The position numbers and the translations under genes were made by a program. The notes below the pieces were generated by a model, which was not told the origin of the DNA, did not search any database, and worked only from the letters and a program-made list of their open reading frames with translations. Positions 1-6,812 of a DNA stretch of 16,970 nt are shown here, in pieces. Every line of letters begins with the position of its first letter. The first letter of the stretch is position 1. Source of the DNA: Pseudomonadota bacterium (GTDB lineage Bacteria; Pseudomonadota; Alphaproteobacteria; Reyranellales; Reyranellaceae); contig JAEWIV010000168.1 in the NCBI GenBank assembly GCA_023386865.1, forward strand, positions 1 through 16,970, written 5' to 3'.

Positions 1-2097
1 TCCGTCGAGAGCGGCGATCAGGGCAGCACGCTCGCGCTCGGCCGAGGCGCGGACCGCCGGCTCCGCGCCGGTCGCGGCCCCAAGCAGCTGCATCGTGTCC
101 TCGTCGGGCGCGCACCCGAAGACGTGCAGGCCGTCGCGGATGCTGAGTTCCTTGATGTCGCAGAGCTGGGCGTCGAGCTTGGCGATGGCCTGGCGGTCGG
201 GCTCGCCTTCGACCAGGCCGCAGTCGGCCGCCAGCCCGTTGGTCCAGGCGCGCTCGACGATCTCGGCTTCGAGGAAGGCGAGCCGCCGGCGGTCAAGACC
301 GTCGGCCGCGGCATATTCCTCGATGATGCCTTCCAGCTCGGCCAGCGGGCCGTGCAGCCCGGCGCTGCTGAGCGGCGGGGTCAAATGGCCGATCGTGACG
401 GCGCCGAGCCGGCGCTTGGCCTGCACTGCCTCGCCCGGATTGTTGACGATAAAAGGGTAGACCACCGGCAACGGGCCAAGCACGACCTCGGGCCAGCATT
501 CGCTCGACAGAGCGAGCGCCTTGCCGGGCAGCCATTCCAGGGTGCCGTGCGTGCCGAGATGGATCAGGGCGTCGATGCGATCACGCAACCACGCATAGGC
601 GGCGACGTAGCTGTGGCCGGGCGGGCAGCTCGTGTCGTGATAGCCCGACTTGCGATCGCCGCCCCTCTGACCGCCGAATTGGCCACGGTCGGGTTGCAGC
701 AGCACCAGCACCTTGCCGCAGCGGAGCACCGGCAGACGGTAGGTGGCGGCGGCCTCGCCCCAGGCGTCGATCAGCTGACTCTGCAAGCCTGGCGACAGCG
801 AGCGCGCCGCGGGCACGTCGACGGCCTCGACCTCGCCCCTCAGAAGCCGCTCGATGTCATTGCCCTGCCAGTTGCTTCGGCCGGCGTCGTAGCCCTGGGC
901 CGCGAGGTGATTGAGTATCGCCGCAGCACTCGCCGCCGTGTCGAGGCCGACGGCATAGCCGGTGCGACCGCCGCGCGCCGGATAGTCGGACAGGACCAGC
1001 GCCAGGCGCCGCTCGGCACGCGGCTTGACCCGAAGTCGCGCCCACGCGGCTGCCAGCCGCCCCACATAGTCGATGCGGTCGGCGGCGGGCTCGTGACACA
1101 CGCTGGCGAACTCGAGGCGCGCATCGACCTGCGTTTCCGTCTTGAAGGAGACCGCGCGGGTCAGCAGCCTGCCATCGAGCTCGGGCAGCACGACGTTCAT
1201 GGCGAGGTCGGCCGGCGACAGGCCACGCTGCGACCCTTCCCAGGCGGCGCGCGGGCTGCCCGACAGAACGACCTGCAGGACGGCTGAGTCGGCCTCGTCG
1301 AGCACCGTCGTGTCGTCCTCGGCCATGGCCGAGAAGGCGGTGGTGTTGAGGATGACGGCCGGCCTGTGCGCTGCGATCAGCGCCTTCAGCCCGGGCGCGG
1401 CCATCGGATCCTTCAAGCTGTTCACCGCCACGGCGAGCGGTGCCAAGCCCCGGCGACCGAGCGCCTCCATCAACGCCGTTACCGGCGCGGTGTCCGCCGC
1501 CATGAGATTGGCTCGATAGAAGACGACCAGCGCCACGGGACGGCCCGGCTCGACACCGCCGAGCACGGTGACCGGGCCGACCGGTACCGGCGGCGACCAG
1601 TCGAGATCGCGGCCGAGCAGCGTGCCGACATAGCGCAACGCCTGCCTCAGGTTCTCGGCGCCGCCTTCGCGGAAGAAACGGTCGAGGGTCGCCAGGGGAC
1701 CGGCGGCCAGCGTCGAGACCGAGGCAAGCCGCGGATCGGCGCGATCGTCGCCCGGCAGGGCCGCGAACAGGATGCCGCGTTCGCGCGCGACGTCGGCGAT
1801 GTGGTCGAGGCCGTAGCGCCAGTAGTCCAGGCCGCCCAGGCAGCGCACGACGATCATGCGCGCTTTGGCCACCACGCTCTCGACATAGAGATCGACAGAC
1901 ATCGGATGCTTCAGCCGCTTCAGGCTGGCGAGCCGCATCGTCGGCAGGACATCGGCCTCCTGCCGCCACGCGGCGGCAAGGGCGGAAAGATCGCTGTCGG
2001 AGAAGGAGAGCACGACGATGTCAGCCGGGGACTGGCCGAGGTCGACGGCGACATCGGCCTCCTCCAGCGTCGCGAGCTCGGTCGCCAGGACATGCAT
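1..2097 (-). CDS. cobN: CobN, cobaltochelatase large subunit (partial, N-terminal 699 codons)
   Basis: Large subunit of the ATP-dependent cobaltochelatase, which inserts cobalt into hydrogenobyrinic acid a,c-diamide together with CobS and CobT in the cytoplasm. The frame is open without a stop from the ATG at 2097 to the left edge. Family CobN is roughly 1,100-1,300 residues, so the C-terminal part lies outside. The N-terminus (MHVLATELATLEEADVAVDL) and the following GQSPADIV are typical of CobN. The family hallmark GTHGTLEWLPGK is at residues 515-526, and another conserved block, CDIKELSIRDGLHVFG, lies near codon 650. The start is 3 bp after the cobW stop, so translation is probably coupled. 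It is the last visible gene of the riboswitch-led operon. CobS and CobT are not in the window. No frameshift or damage is visible. A magnesium chelatase H subunit is the only close alternative and is unlikely given the neighbours. Confidence 0.96.
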   Translation of the reverse strand, partial: MHVLATELATLEEADVAVDLGQSPADIVVLSFSDSDLSALAAAWRQEADVLPTMRLASLKRLKHPMSVDLYVESVVAKARMIVVRCLGGLDYWRYGLDHIADVARERGILFAALPGDDRADPRLASVSTLAAGPLATLDRFFREGGAENLRQALRYVGTLLGRDLDWSPPVPVGPVTVLGGVEPGRPVALVVFYRANLMAADTAPVTALMEALGRRGLAPLAVAVNSLKDPMAAPGLKALIAAHRPAVILNTTAFSAMAEDDTTVLDEADSAVLQVVLSGSPRAAWEGSQRGLSPADLAMNVVLPELDGRLLTRAVSFKTETQVDARLEFASVCHEPAADRIDYVGRLAAAWARLRVKPRAERRLALVLSDYPARGGRTGYAVGLDTAASAAAILNHLAAQGYDAGRSNWQGNDIERLLRGEVEAVDVPAARSLSPGLQSQLIDAWGEAAATYRLPVLRCGKVLVLLQPDRGQFGGQRGGDRKSGYHDTSCPPGHSYVAAYAWLRDRIDALIHLGTHGTLEWLPGKALALSSECWPEVVLGPLPVVYPFIVNNPGEAVQAKRRLGAVTIGHLTPPLSSAGLHGPLAELEGIIEEYAAADGLDRRRLAFLEAEIVERAWTNGLAADCGLVEGEPDRQAIAKLDAQLCDIKELSIRDGLHVFGCAPDEDTMQLLGAATGAEPAVRASAERERAALIAALDG

Positions 2098-2100
2098 GAG

Positions 2101-3129
2101 CTATCCCCGGATCAGCTCCGCGATCACGTTCCGGTCGAAGCCCTTTTCCGCGATCACCACCAGCCGGCCGCGGCGCTCGCCTGCCGGCCATTTGCGGTCG
2201 TAGTGGTGCTGCACGCGCGAGCCGACGGCCTGTACCAGAAGGCGCATCGGCTTGCCGGCGATGTCGGCGAAGCCCTTCATGCGCAGGACGTCATGCGCTT
2301 CGGCCGCCTTGACCAGCCGATCGACCAGTTGTTGCGGCCTGTCGAAGACCGGCAGGTCGACGATGAACGTGTCGAAATCCTCGTGGTCGTGCTCGCCCTC
2401 GAGGTCGTGGTGCGAGGGACGGCTGGCGAGATCTGATTCTGCCTCGGCGCCCAAGCCGAGCAGCACCGTGACCGGCACCTTTCCGTTCTCGGTCTCCACG
2501 ACCTTCACCGCGCGCGGCAGGGTCCTGGCGATCTCGTCGGCGACAGTGCGGCGCTCGTCGCGCGAGATCAGGTCGGACTTGTTCAGGATCACCAGGTCGG
2601 CGCAGAGGAGCTGATCCTCGAACACCTCTTCCAGCGGATTGTCGTGGTCGAGGGAGGCATCCTCGGCGCGCTGTCTGGCGACGGCTTGCGGATCGTCGGC
2701 GAATCGACCGGCTGCGACCGCCGCTCCGTCGACCACGGCGACCACGCCGTCGACCGTCACGCGCGAGGCGATCTCGGGCCAGTTGAAGGCCTTCACCAGA
2801 GGCTTGGGCAGCGCCAGGCCGGAGGTCTCGATGACGATGTGCTCGGGCGGCGACGGCCGGTCCAGAAGGCCCTTCAGCGCGGGCACGAAATCGTCGGCCA
2901 CCGTGCAGCACAGGCAGCCATTGGCCAGCTCGACGATCGCGTCCTCGGGGCAGCTCTCGACGCCGCAGCTCTTCAGGATCTCGCCGTCGATGCCGACGTC
3001 GCCGAACTCGTTGACGATGACGGCGAGCCGCCGGCCGTCGGCATTCTCGAGCACGTGGCGAACCAGCGTCGTCTTGCCGGCACCGAGGAAGCCGGTGACG
3101 ATCGTGCAGGGAACCTTGGCGACGCTCAT
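2101..3129 (-). CDS. cobW: CobW, G3E-family GTPase (cobalt metallochaperone for cobaltochelatase)
   Basis: G3E-family P-loop GTPase thought to deliver Co(II) to the CobNST chelatase. 342 residues, the usual size. Walker A GFLGAGKT is at 13-20, the family metal site GCLCC at 71-75 (CxCC = C72, C74, C75), ETSG at 101-104 and the guanine-specificity NKSD at 183-186. A histidine/acid-rich stretch at 239-251 (HHDLEGEHDHED) is a second likely metal-binding patch. The CobW_C domain follows to the end. The ATG at 3129 is chosen because Walker A then sits near the N-terminus as in the family; an upstream in-frame extension to 3216 has no conserved content. The start overlaps the stop of the DUF1636 gene by 4 bp (ATGA), and cobN starts 3 bp downstream, so it is mid-operon. 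Other G3E members (YeiR, zinc ZNG1 type, UreG, HypB) are possible by sequence, but the cobN linkage makes CobW the best call. Confidence 0.95.
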   Translation of the reverse strand: MSVAKVPCTIVTGFLGAGKTTLVRHVLENADGRRLAVIVNEFGDVGIDGEILKSCGVESCPEDAIVELANGCLCCTVADDFVPALKGLLDRPSPPEHIVIETSGLALPKPLVKAFNWPEIASRVTVDGVVAVVDGAAVAAGRFADDPQAVARQRAEDASLDHDNPLEEVFEDQLLCADLVILNKSDLISRDERRTVADEIARTLPRAVKVVETENGKVPVTVLLGLGAEAESDLASRPSHHDLEGEHDHEDFDTFIVDLPVFDRPQQLVDRLVKAAEAHDVLRMKGFADIAGKPMRLLVQAVGSRVQHHYDRKWPAGERRGRLVVIAEKGFDRNVIAELIRG

Positions 3130-3530
3130 GACTGCTCCTGAGAGGGGGCGGCGGGTTTCACCGGCGGCACGCGGGCGATGGTGTGCTTGCGGACATGCTC
3201 GGGCCGGTCGCGCCACTCCGGTACGCCCTGTTCATGCGCCTGATGCAGCCGGGCGAAATCGACGATATCGCCCGCGTGCCGATCCGGATCGAGATCGCCG
3301 ATCACGTAGGTCCACTTGCCCGACCCGGCCACGGCCGCGCTGCAGCCACGCGGGCAGTTCGACAGGCAGTTGGCCGGCACCACCTCGATCCCCTCGTTGT
3401 CGACGTCGGCGAGGTGCCGTTCCACGGCCGCCAGAAGGCGCGCGCCCGGCCGAAGGGCGGCGGGCGCATCGAACGCTGCTGCCGGCGTGCCGCGGCAGGT
3501 GATGCAGACGTAGAGAATGGTCGTCGTCAT
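3126..3530 (-). CDS. DUF1636 ferredoxin/thioredoxin-like metal-binding protein
   Basis: 134-residue small cytoplasmic protein recognised as DUF1636, a predicted metal-binding family that recurs in alphaproteobacterial cobalt/B12 operons. It has no signal peptide. The cysteines form the pattern CxxC (C9, C12) near the N-terminus and CxxxCxxxC (C55, C59, C63) in the middle. This resembles a thioredoxin-like [2Fe-2S] ferredoxin or a soft-metal site. The C-terminal part ends in a conserved-looking RPxxxRKHTIARVPP segment. Its ATG overlaps the cbtA stop by 4 bp, and its own stop overlaps the cobW start by 4 bp, so it is tightly coupled between the cobalt importer and the cobalt chaperone. A role in handling imported cobalt or supplying electrons to corrin-cobalt reduction is inferred from position only; no enzymatic function can be read from the sequence. 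Confidence 0.85.
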   Translation of the reverse strand: MTTTILYVCITCRGTPAAAFDAPAALRPGARLLAAVERHLADVDNEGIEVVPANCLSNCPRGCSAAVAGSGKWTYVIGDLDPDRHAGDIVDFARLHQAHEQGVPEWRDRPEHVRKHTIARVPPVKPAAPSQEQS

Positions 3531-4240
3531 AGTGAGGCGGGCTGGCGCGCCGGGTGCGGCTCGAACCACGGCCAGAACAGGCCGACGACGATACCGGCCA
3601 GCATCCACAACACACCCTGGACGACAAGCGACAGCGCGGCGAACTGCGCGGCGACCTCGGCCGGCACCTTGCTTTCGAAGGCATGCGCATGCGGCGCGCC
3701 GATGACGTGTGGCGCGAGCAGCAACACGATGGCGCCGAGCCGTACCGCCGGATGTTCCATGCGCAGGAAGCCCCACAGCGCCACCGCCGTTGCGGCCGCC
3801 GTCCCGATCCACCAGACCTGGCGGGCAAGCAGTTCGCCCGAGGCGCTGCCCGGCAACTCGGGCGCAAGGCCGGCGGCAGGTGCGAGGCCCGTCGCCACGA
3901 AGCCTGCGATCCCCCAGGCGAGCGCGCGGCGTTCCTCGATGGCATCGCCCGCGAAGATCATTCCGGCAATCAGCAGGAAAGAGATACCGATGGCCGTCGC
4001 GATCGTCGTGGCGGCCGTGAAGAAGAAGCGCGACAGGCCCGCGCCGGGGCTCCAGCCGTGCTCGTGCACGTCGTGGTCGTGCGCCTTCGCCGCCGGCGCG
4101 GCGGGCGCAGCCGCGCTCTTCTCCTCGTAGGTCTCGGCGAGAAGAATGAGAGGCGTGGTCGTGACCTGCTGCAGGATCGCGATCAGCAGGCCAGCCACGA
4201 TGCCGGCCAGAAGGCCGACCCACAGCACGCGGGAAAGCAT
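3527..4240 (-). CDS. cbtA: CbtA, membrane subunit of the predicted CbtAB cobalt transporter
   Basis: Integral inner-membrane protein of the CbtA family, 237 residues, predicted to import Co(II) with CbtB. Hydrophobic segments are seen at about 5-27, 72-98, 107-127, 143-159, 167-181 and 199-224, consistent with five or six membrane passes. The loop after the first segment carries a histidine-rich motif, HDHDVHEHGW at 54-63 (H54, H56, H59, H61), suited to cobalt capture. A second motif, PHVIGAPHAHAFESKVPAE (177-195), is characteristic of the family. The start is the ATG at 4240, 13 bp after the cbtB stop. The stop overlaps the DUF1636 start as ATGA. The B12 riboswitch upstream and the cobW-cobN genes downstream fit the known regulation of cbtAB by cobalamin. 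Transport by CbtAB rests on comparative genomics and is less biochemically established than CbiMNQO. Confidence 0.93.
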   Translation of the reverse strand: MLSRVLWVGLLAGIVAGLLIAILQQVTTTPLILLAETYEEKSAAAPAAPAAKAHDHDVHEHGWSPGAGLSRFFFTAATTIATAIGISFLLIAGMIFAGDAIEERRALAWGIAGFVATGLAPAAGLAPELPGSASGELLARQVWWIGTAAATAVALWGFLRMEHPAVRLGAIVLLLAPHVIGAPHAHAFESKVPAEVAAQFAALSLVVQGVLWMLAGIVVGLFWPWFEPHPARQPASL

Positions 4241-4253
4241 CGCCCCGGCCGTG

Positions 4254-4433
4254 TCAGTGGCAGGGGAAGCTCAGGCTATGCCGCGTGTCGTGCGCTGCGT
4301 TGTGGATGAGCTGAGGACCAGCAAAGCCCATCAGCAGCACCAAGCCGAGGCCGAGAAGCAGGGCAGCGGTTGCCGCTCGTCGCGCTTCGCTTCGTTCTGC
4401 CGTAGGGACGACAGAAGCCGTCGTATTCGCCAT
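4254..4433 (-). CDS. cbtB: CbtB, small membrane subunit of the cobalt transporter
   Basis: 59-residue protein with one transmembrane helix (about residues 20-40, AATAALLLGLGLVLLMGF) after a polar N-terminus. The short C-terminal tail carries the CbtB signature HNxxHDxRHxxxFPCH, with four histidines and a cysteine as likely metal ligands. The start ATG at 4433 is set by a perfect Shine-Dalgarno sequence AAGGAGGT 5 bp upstream. It is the first gene after the cobalamin riboswitch and is followed by cbtA with 13 bp between. The pair is a recognised cobalt transporter unit in proteobacteria. It is short enough to be missed by gene callers, but the tail motif and context make the call firm. A longer reading frame extending upstream to 5132 is not credible because it would translate the riboswitch and part of cobO in antisense. 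Confidence 0.92.
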   Translation of the reverse strand: MANTTASVVPTAERSEARRAATAALLLGLGLVLLMGFAGPQLIHNAAHDTRHSLSFPCH

Positions 4434-4446
4434 CTCAGACCTCCTT
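4434..4446 (-). promoter_or_regulatory. Ribosome binding site of cbtB
   Basis: On the minus strand AAGGAGGT (4446-4439) lies 5 bp before the cbtB ATG. It is the strongest Shine-Dalgarno match I noticed in the window and fixes the cbtB start. It directly abuts the 3' arm of the hairpin at 4447-4465, so its accessibility may be what the riboswitch controls (inference). Confidence 0.8.
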
Positions 4447-4465
4447 GGCTGCCCCGCCGGCAGCC
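4447..4465 (-). promoter_or_regulatory. Hairpin in the riboswitch expression platform
   Basis: On the transcript, GGCTGCC (4465-4459) pairs perfectly with GGCAGCC (4453-4447) around a 5-nt loop GGCGG. The 3' arm is flush with the cbtB Shine-Dalgarno sequence. No U-tract follows, so it does not look like an intrinsic terminator; translational control is more likely. It may correspond to the P13-type hairpin of translational B12 switches, which I could not test. Confidence 0.55.
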
Positions 4466-4477
4466 CGAATGCACCAC

Positions 4478-4645
4478 GTGACGGCAGGTTTCCTGGCTCT
4501 CGGGTCCTTGCCTTCGGCCACCTTCCCGGTTTCCCAGTGGTATCCTGGCCGTCGGCTTGCCGACTACAGTTGCGGGGGCAGCCGCGGATTGAGGCCCGAA
4601 AGCCGACCGCGTTCCCTTTTGATCCCCCTGAGGGGCACCGTCGCC
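4478..4645 (-). promoter_or_regulatory. Cobalamin (B12) riboswitch aptamer
   Basis: Read on the minus strand, the conserved parts of the adenosylcobalamin aptamer occur in order: GGTGCC (4639-4634), GGCTGCCCCCGCAACTGTA (4583-4565), CCACTGGGAAACCGGGAAGG (4540-4521), and the B12 box AGCCAGGAAACCTGCC (4498-4483). The outer P1 helix can close as GACGG (4642-4638) with CCGTC (4484-4480). It lies about 45 nt before the cbtB start on the coding strand of cbtB-cbtA-DUF1636-cobW-cobN and should repress that operon when cobalamin is plentiful. It is antisense to the leader of the divergent cobO, so it does not control cobO-cobQ directly. Confidence 0.97.
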
Positions 4646-4648
4646 CGC

Positions 4649-4678
4649 TTGATACGGTCGGCGGAGAAGGCCCGTCAA
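4649..4678 (-). promoter_or_regulatory. Putative sigma70-type promoter of the riboswitch operon
   Basis: On the minus strand, TTGACG (4678-4673) and TATCAA (4654-4649) are separated by 18 bp. They match 5/6 and 4/6 of the -35 and -10 consensus. The predicted start, 6-8 nt further on (about 4641-4643), coincides with the first bases of the riboswitch P1 helix, which supports the assignment. Not tested experimentally. Confidence 0.5.
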
Positions 4679-4719
4679 CGGCATTTCGGTCGCGCTTGGG
4701 GCTGCAGTATTGTGCGGGC

Positions 4720-5331
4720 ATGACCACGGAAACCGACGAAGCCCGCCGCCACAAGGCGAAAATGGCCAACCGCAAGGCCGCACAGGACGCCGAGGTTTCG
4801 GCCAAGACCGTCGAGAAGGGCCTGTTGATCGTCCACACCGGCAAGGGCAAGGGCAAATCGACGGCAGCCTGGGGCCTTCTGCTGCGCGCGCTGGGACGCG
4901 GCTTCAGATGCGGCGTGGTCCAGTTCGGCAAGGGCGCCTGGCAGACCGGCGAGCGCGCCGCGCTGGAGCGGTTCGGCGACCAGATCGAATGGCACACTCT
5001 GGGCGAGGGCTTCACTTGGGAGACACAGGATCGCGCGCGCGACGTCGCCGCCGCCGAGCGTGCCTGGGCCAAGGCGCGCGAGCTCATGGCGAATCCGGAG
5101 ATCAGGCTGGTCGTGCTCGACGAGCTCAACATCGCGCTGCGCTACGACCATCTCCCCATCGCCGACGTCGTCACCGCCCTGAAGGCCAAGCGCGCCGACC
5201 AGCATGTCGTGGTCACCGGGCGCAACGCCAAGCCCGAGCTGATCGAGGCCGCCGACCTGGTGACCGAGATGAGCCTGGTGAAGCATCACTTCGCAGCCGG
5301 CGTGAAGGCGCAGGAGGGCATCGAGTTCTGA
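4720..5331 (+). CDS. cobO: CobO, corrinoid adenosyltransferase (EC 2.5.1.17)
   Basis: Transfers the 5'-deoxyadenosyl group of ATP to Co(I) corrinoid (cob(I)yrinic acid a,c-diamide and later intermediates). 203 residues, normal for the CobA/CobO/BtuR family and unrelated to the PduO type. The N-terminus has the typical RHKAKM segment (10-15), then the P-loop GKGKGKST at 41-48 and an LDELN motif in the middle. It ends in a positively charged corrinoid/ATP region. The ATG at 4720 is chosen because it gives the usual family N-terminus; an open extension to 4537 lies antisense to the riboswitch and is discarded. No clear Shine-Dalgarno sequence is present. The TGA stop overlaps the cobQ ATG (TGATG), so the two are translationally coupled. 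It is divergent from cbtB with the riboswitch between them. Confidence 0.97.
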   Translation: MTTETDEARRHKAKMANRKAAQDAEVSAKTVEKGLLIVHTGKGKGKSTAAWGLLLRALGRGFRCGVVQFGKGAWQTGERAALERFGDQIEWHTLGEGFTWETQDRARDVAAAERAWAKARELMANPEIRLVVLDELNIALRYDHLPIADVVTALKAKRADQHVVVTGRNAKPELIEAADLVTEMSLVKHHFAAGVKAQEGIEF

Positions 5332-6812
5332 TGACCGCCCGCGCCATCATGCTCCAGGGCACGGGGTCGGATGTCGGCAAGTCGTTGCTGGTTGCCGGAC
5401 TGACGCGCGCCTTCACGCGGCGCGGACTTCGCGTGCGGCCATTCAAGCCGCAGAACATGTCGAACAACGCCGCCGTCACCGCCGACGGCGGCGAGATCGG
5501 TCGCGCCCAGGCCCTGCAGGCGCGCGCGGCGCGCGTACCGCCCAGCGTCCACATGAACCCGGTGTTGTTGAAACCCCAGAGCGACGTCGGCGCGCAGGTG
5601 GTCGTGCAAGGCAAGGTTCTGGGCAACGCCCGCGCCCGCGAATACCAGGGCCTGAAGCCCAAGCTCCTGGGCGCGGTCCTCGACAGCTTCGGGCGGCTCG
5701 CGAGCGAATGCGATCTCGTGCTGATCGAAGGCGCCGGTTCGGCTTCCGAGATCAATCTGCGCAAGAGCGACATCGCCAACATGGGCTTTGCACGCGCGGC
5801 CGACGTGCCTGTCGTGCTGGTGGGCGACATCGACCGCGGCGGCGTGATCGCGAGCCTGGTCGGCACCAAGGCGGTGATCGATCCGGCCGATGCCGCGATG
5901 ATCGTCGGCTTCATCGTCAATCGGTTCCGCGGCGATCCCGCCCTGTTCGACGACGGCATGAGGGCGGTGAACGAGCGCACCGGCTGGCGCGCGCTCGGGT
6001 TGGTGCCCTATTTCGACCAGGCACATCGTCTGCCCGCCGAGGATGCCGTCGTCCTGCAGGACATTAAGGTCGGTAAAGCTGACGGCCGGGTTCGAATCGC
6101 CGTCCTCGTCTATCCTCGCATCGCCAACTTCGACGATTTCGACCCGCTGCGGCTCGACCCCGGCGTCGACCTCGTCTTCGTCGGCCCGCACAAGCCGGTG
6201 CCGGGCGATGCCCGCCTGGTCATCCTGCCCGGCTCCAAGTCGACCATCGCCGATCTCGCTGCGTTGCGGGAGTTCGGCTGGGACATCGACCTCAGGGCAC
6301 ATCTGCGTCGCGGCGGCTTCGTGCTTGGCATCTGCGGCGGCTATCAGATGCTCGGCCGCACCATCGCCGATCCGCACGGCATCGAAGGGCCGCCGCAGAC
6401 GGTGGAGGGACTCGGCCTGTTCGATGTCGACACGGTGCTCGAAGGCGACAAGGTGCTGGTCGAGGTGAGTGGCGAGACCACCGATGGGGCCGTGCCGTTC
6501 AAGGGCTACGAGATGCATGTCGGCCGTACGACCGGAGCGCTGCGGCCGCTGCTCAGCCTCGGCTCCGGCAAGACCGACGGCGCGGTGAGCAGCGATGGCC
6601 GCGTGGCCGGGTGCTACATCCACGGCCTGCTGGCCGACGACAGACAGCGACAGCGCTGGCTGAGGCTGATCGGCGGTCGCGCCAGCGGCTTCGACTACGA
6701 GGCCGATGTCGACGTCACGCTCGACCTGCTCGCCGACCATCTCGAGAAGCACCTCGATTGCGACCGGCTGCTGACGCTGGCGCGCGAACCCACGCTCAAG
6801 CCCACAGGCTGA
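5331..6812 (+). CDS. cobQ: CobQ, cobyric acid synthase (glutamine-hydrolysing, EC 6.3.5.10)
   Basis: Amidates the b, d, e and g side chains of adenosylcobyrinic acid a,c-diamide using glutamine and ATP to give adenosylcobyric acid. 493 residues, full family length. The N-terminal dethiobiotin-synthetase-like ATPase domain opens with MLQGTGSDVGKS (P-loop GTGSDVGKS at 11-19) and contains the conserved KPQNMSNN and VGDIDRGG blocks. The C-terminal class I (triad) glutamine amidotransferase domain has the nucleophile in GICGGYQMLG (C335) and the histidine in CYIHGLL. KGYEMHVGRT is the usual substrate-facing motif. The start is fixed by the TGATG overlap with cobO. The 3' end overlaps convergent cobD by 17 bp. 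Confidence 0.98.
   Translation: MTARAIMLQGTGSDVGKSLLVAGLTRAFTRRGLRVRPFKPQNMSNNAAVTADGGEIGRAQALQARAARVPPSVHMNPVLLKPQSDVGAQVVVQGKVLGNARAREYQGLKPKLLGAVLDSFGRLASECDLVLIEGAGSASEINLRKSDIANMGFARAADVPVVLVGDIDRGGVIASLVGTKAVIDPADAAMIVGFIVNRFRGDPALFDDGMRAVNERTGWRALGLVPYFDQAHRLPAEDAVVLQDIKVGKADGRVRIAVLVYPRIANFDDFDPLRLDPGVDLVFVGPHKPVPGDARLVILPGSKSTIADLAALREFGWDIDLRAHLRRGGFVLGICGGYQMLGRTIADPHGIEGPPQTVEGLGLFDVDTVLEGDKVLVEVSGETTDGAVPFKGYEMHVGRTTGALRPLLSLGSGKTDGAVSSDGRVAGCYIHGLLADDRQRQRWLRLIGGRASGFDYEADVDVTLDLLADHLEKHLDCDRLLTLAREPTLKPTG

Noticed and set aside
857..1969. 370-codon minus-strand frame within cobN
   Set aside because: It is a different reading frame of the same strand with an Arg/Pro/Gly-rich product. 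The true cobN frame is open across the whole segment and carries CobN motifs.
124..2436. Long plus-strand open frames opposite cobN and cobW (387 and 356 codons)
   Set aside because: They are antisense to well-conserved cobN/cobW. The translations are Arg/Gln/His-rich low-complexity products typical of high-GC shadow frames, with no known motif.
4447..4465. Intrinsic terminator for the riboswitch
   Set aside because: The hairpin has no U-tract and is followed directly by the Shine-Dalgarno sequence, which fits translational control better.
4537..4719. N-terminal extension of cobO
   Set aside because: It would be encoded on the strand opposite the B12 riboswitch and lacks CobO similarity; the ATG at 4720 gives the family N-terminus.
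5286..6752. 488-codon minus-strand frame opposite cobQ
   Set aside because: It mirrors cobQ codon structure, has no recognisable motif, and overlaps a complete CobQ with intact catalytic residues.
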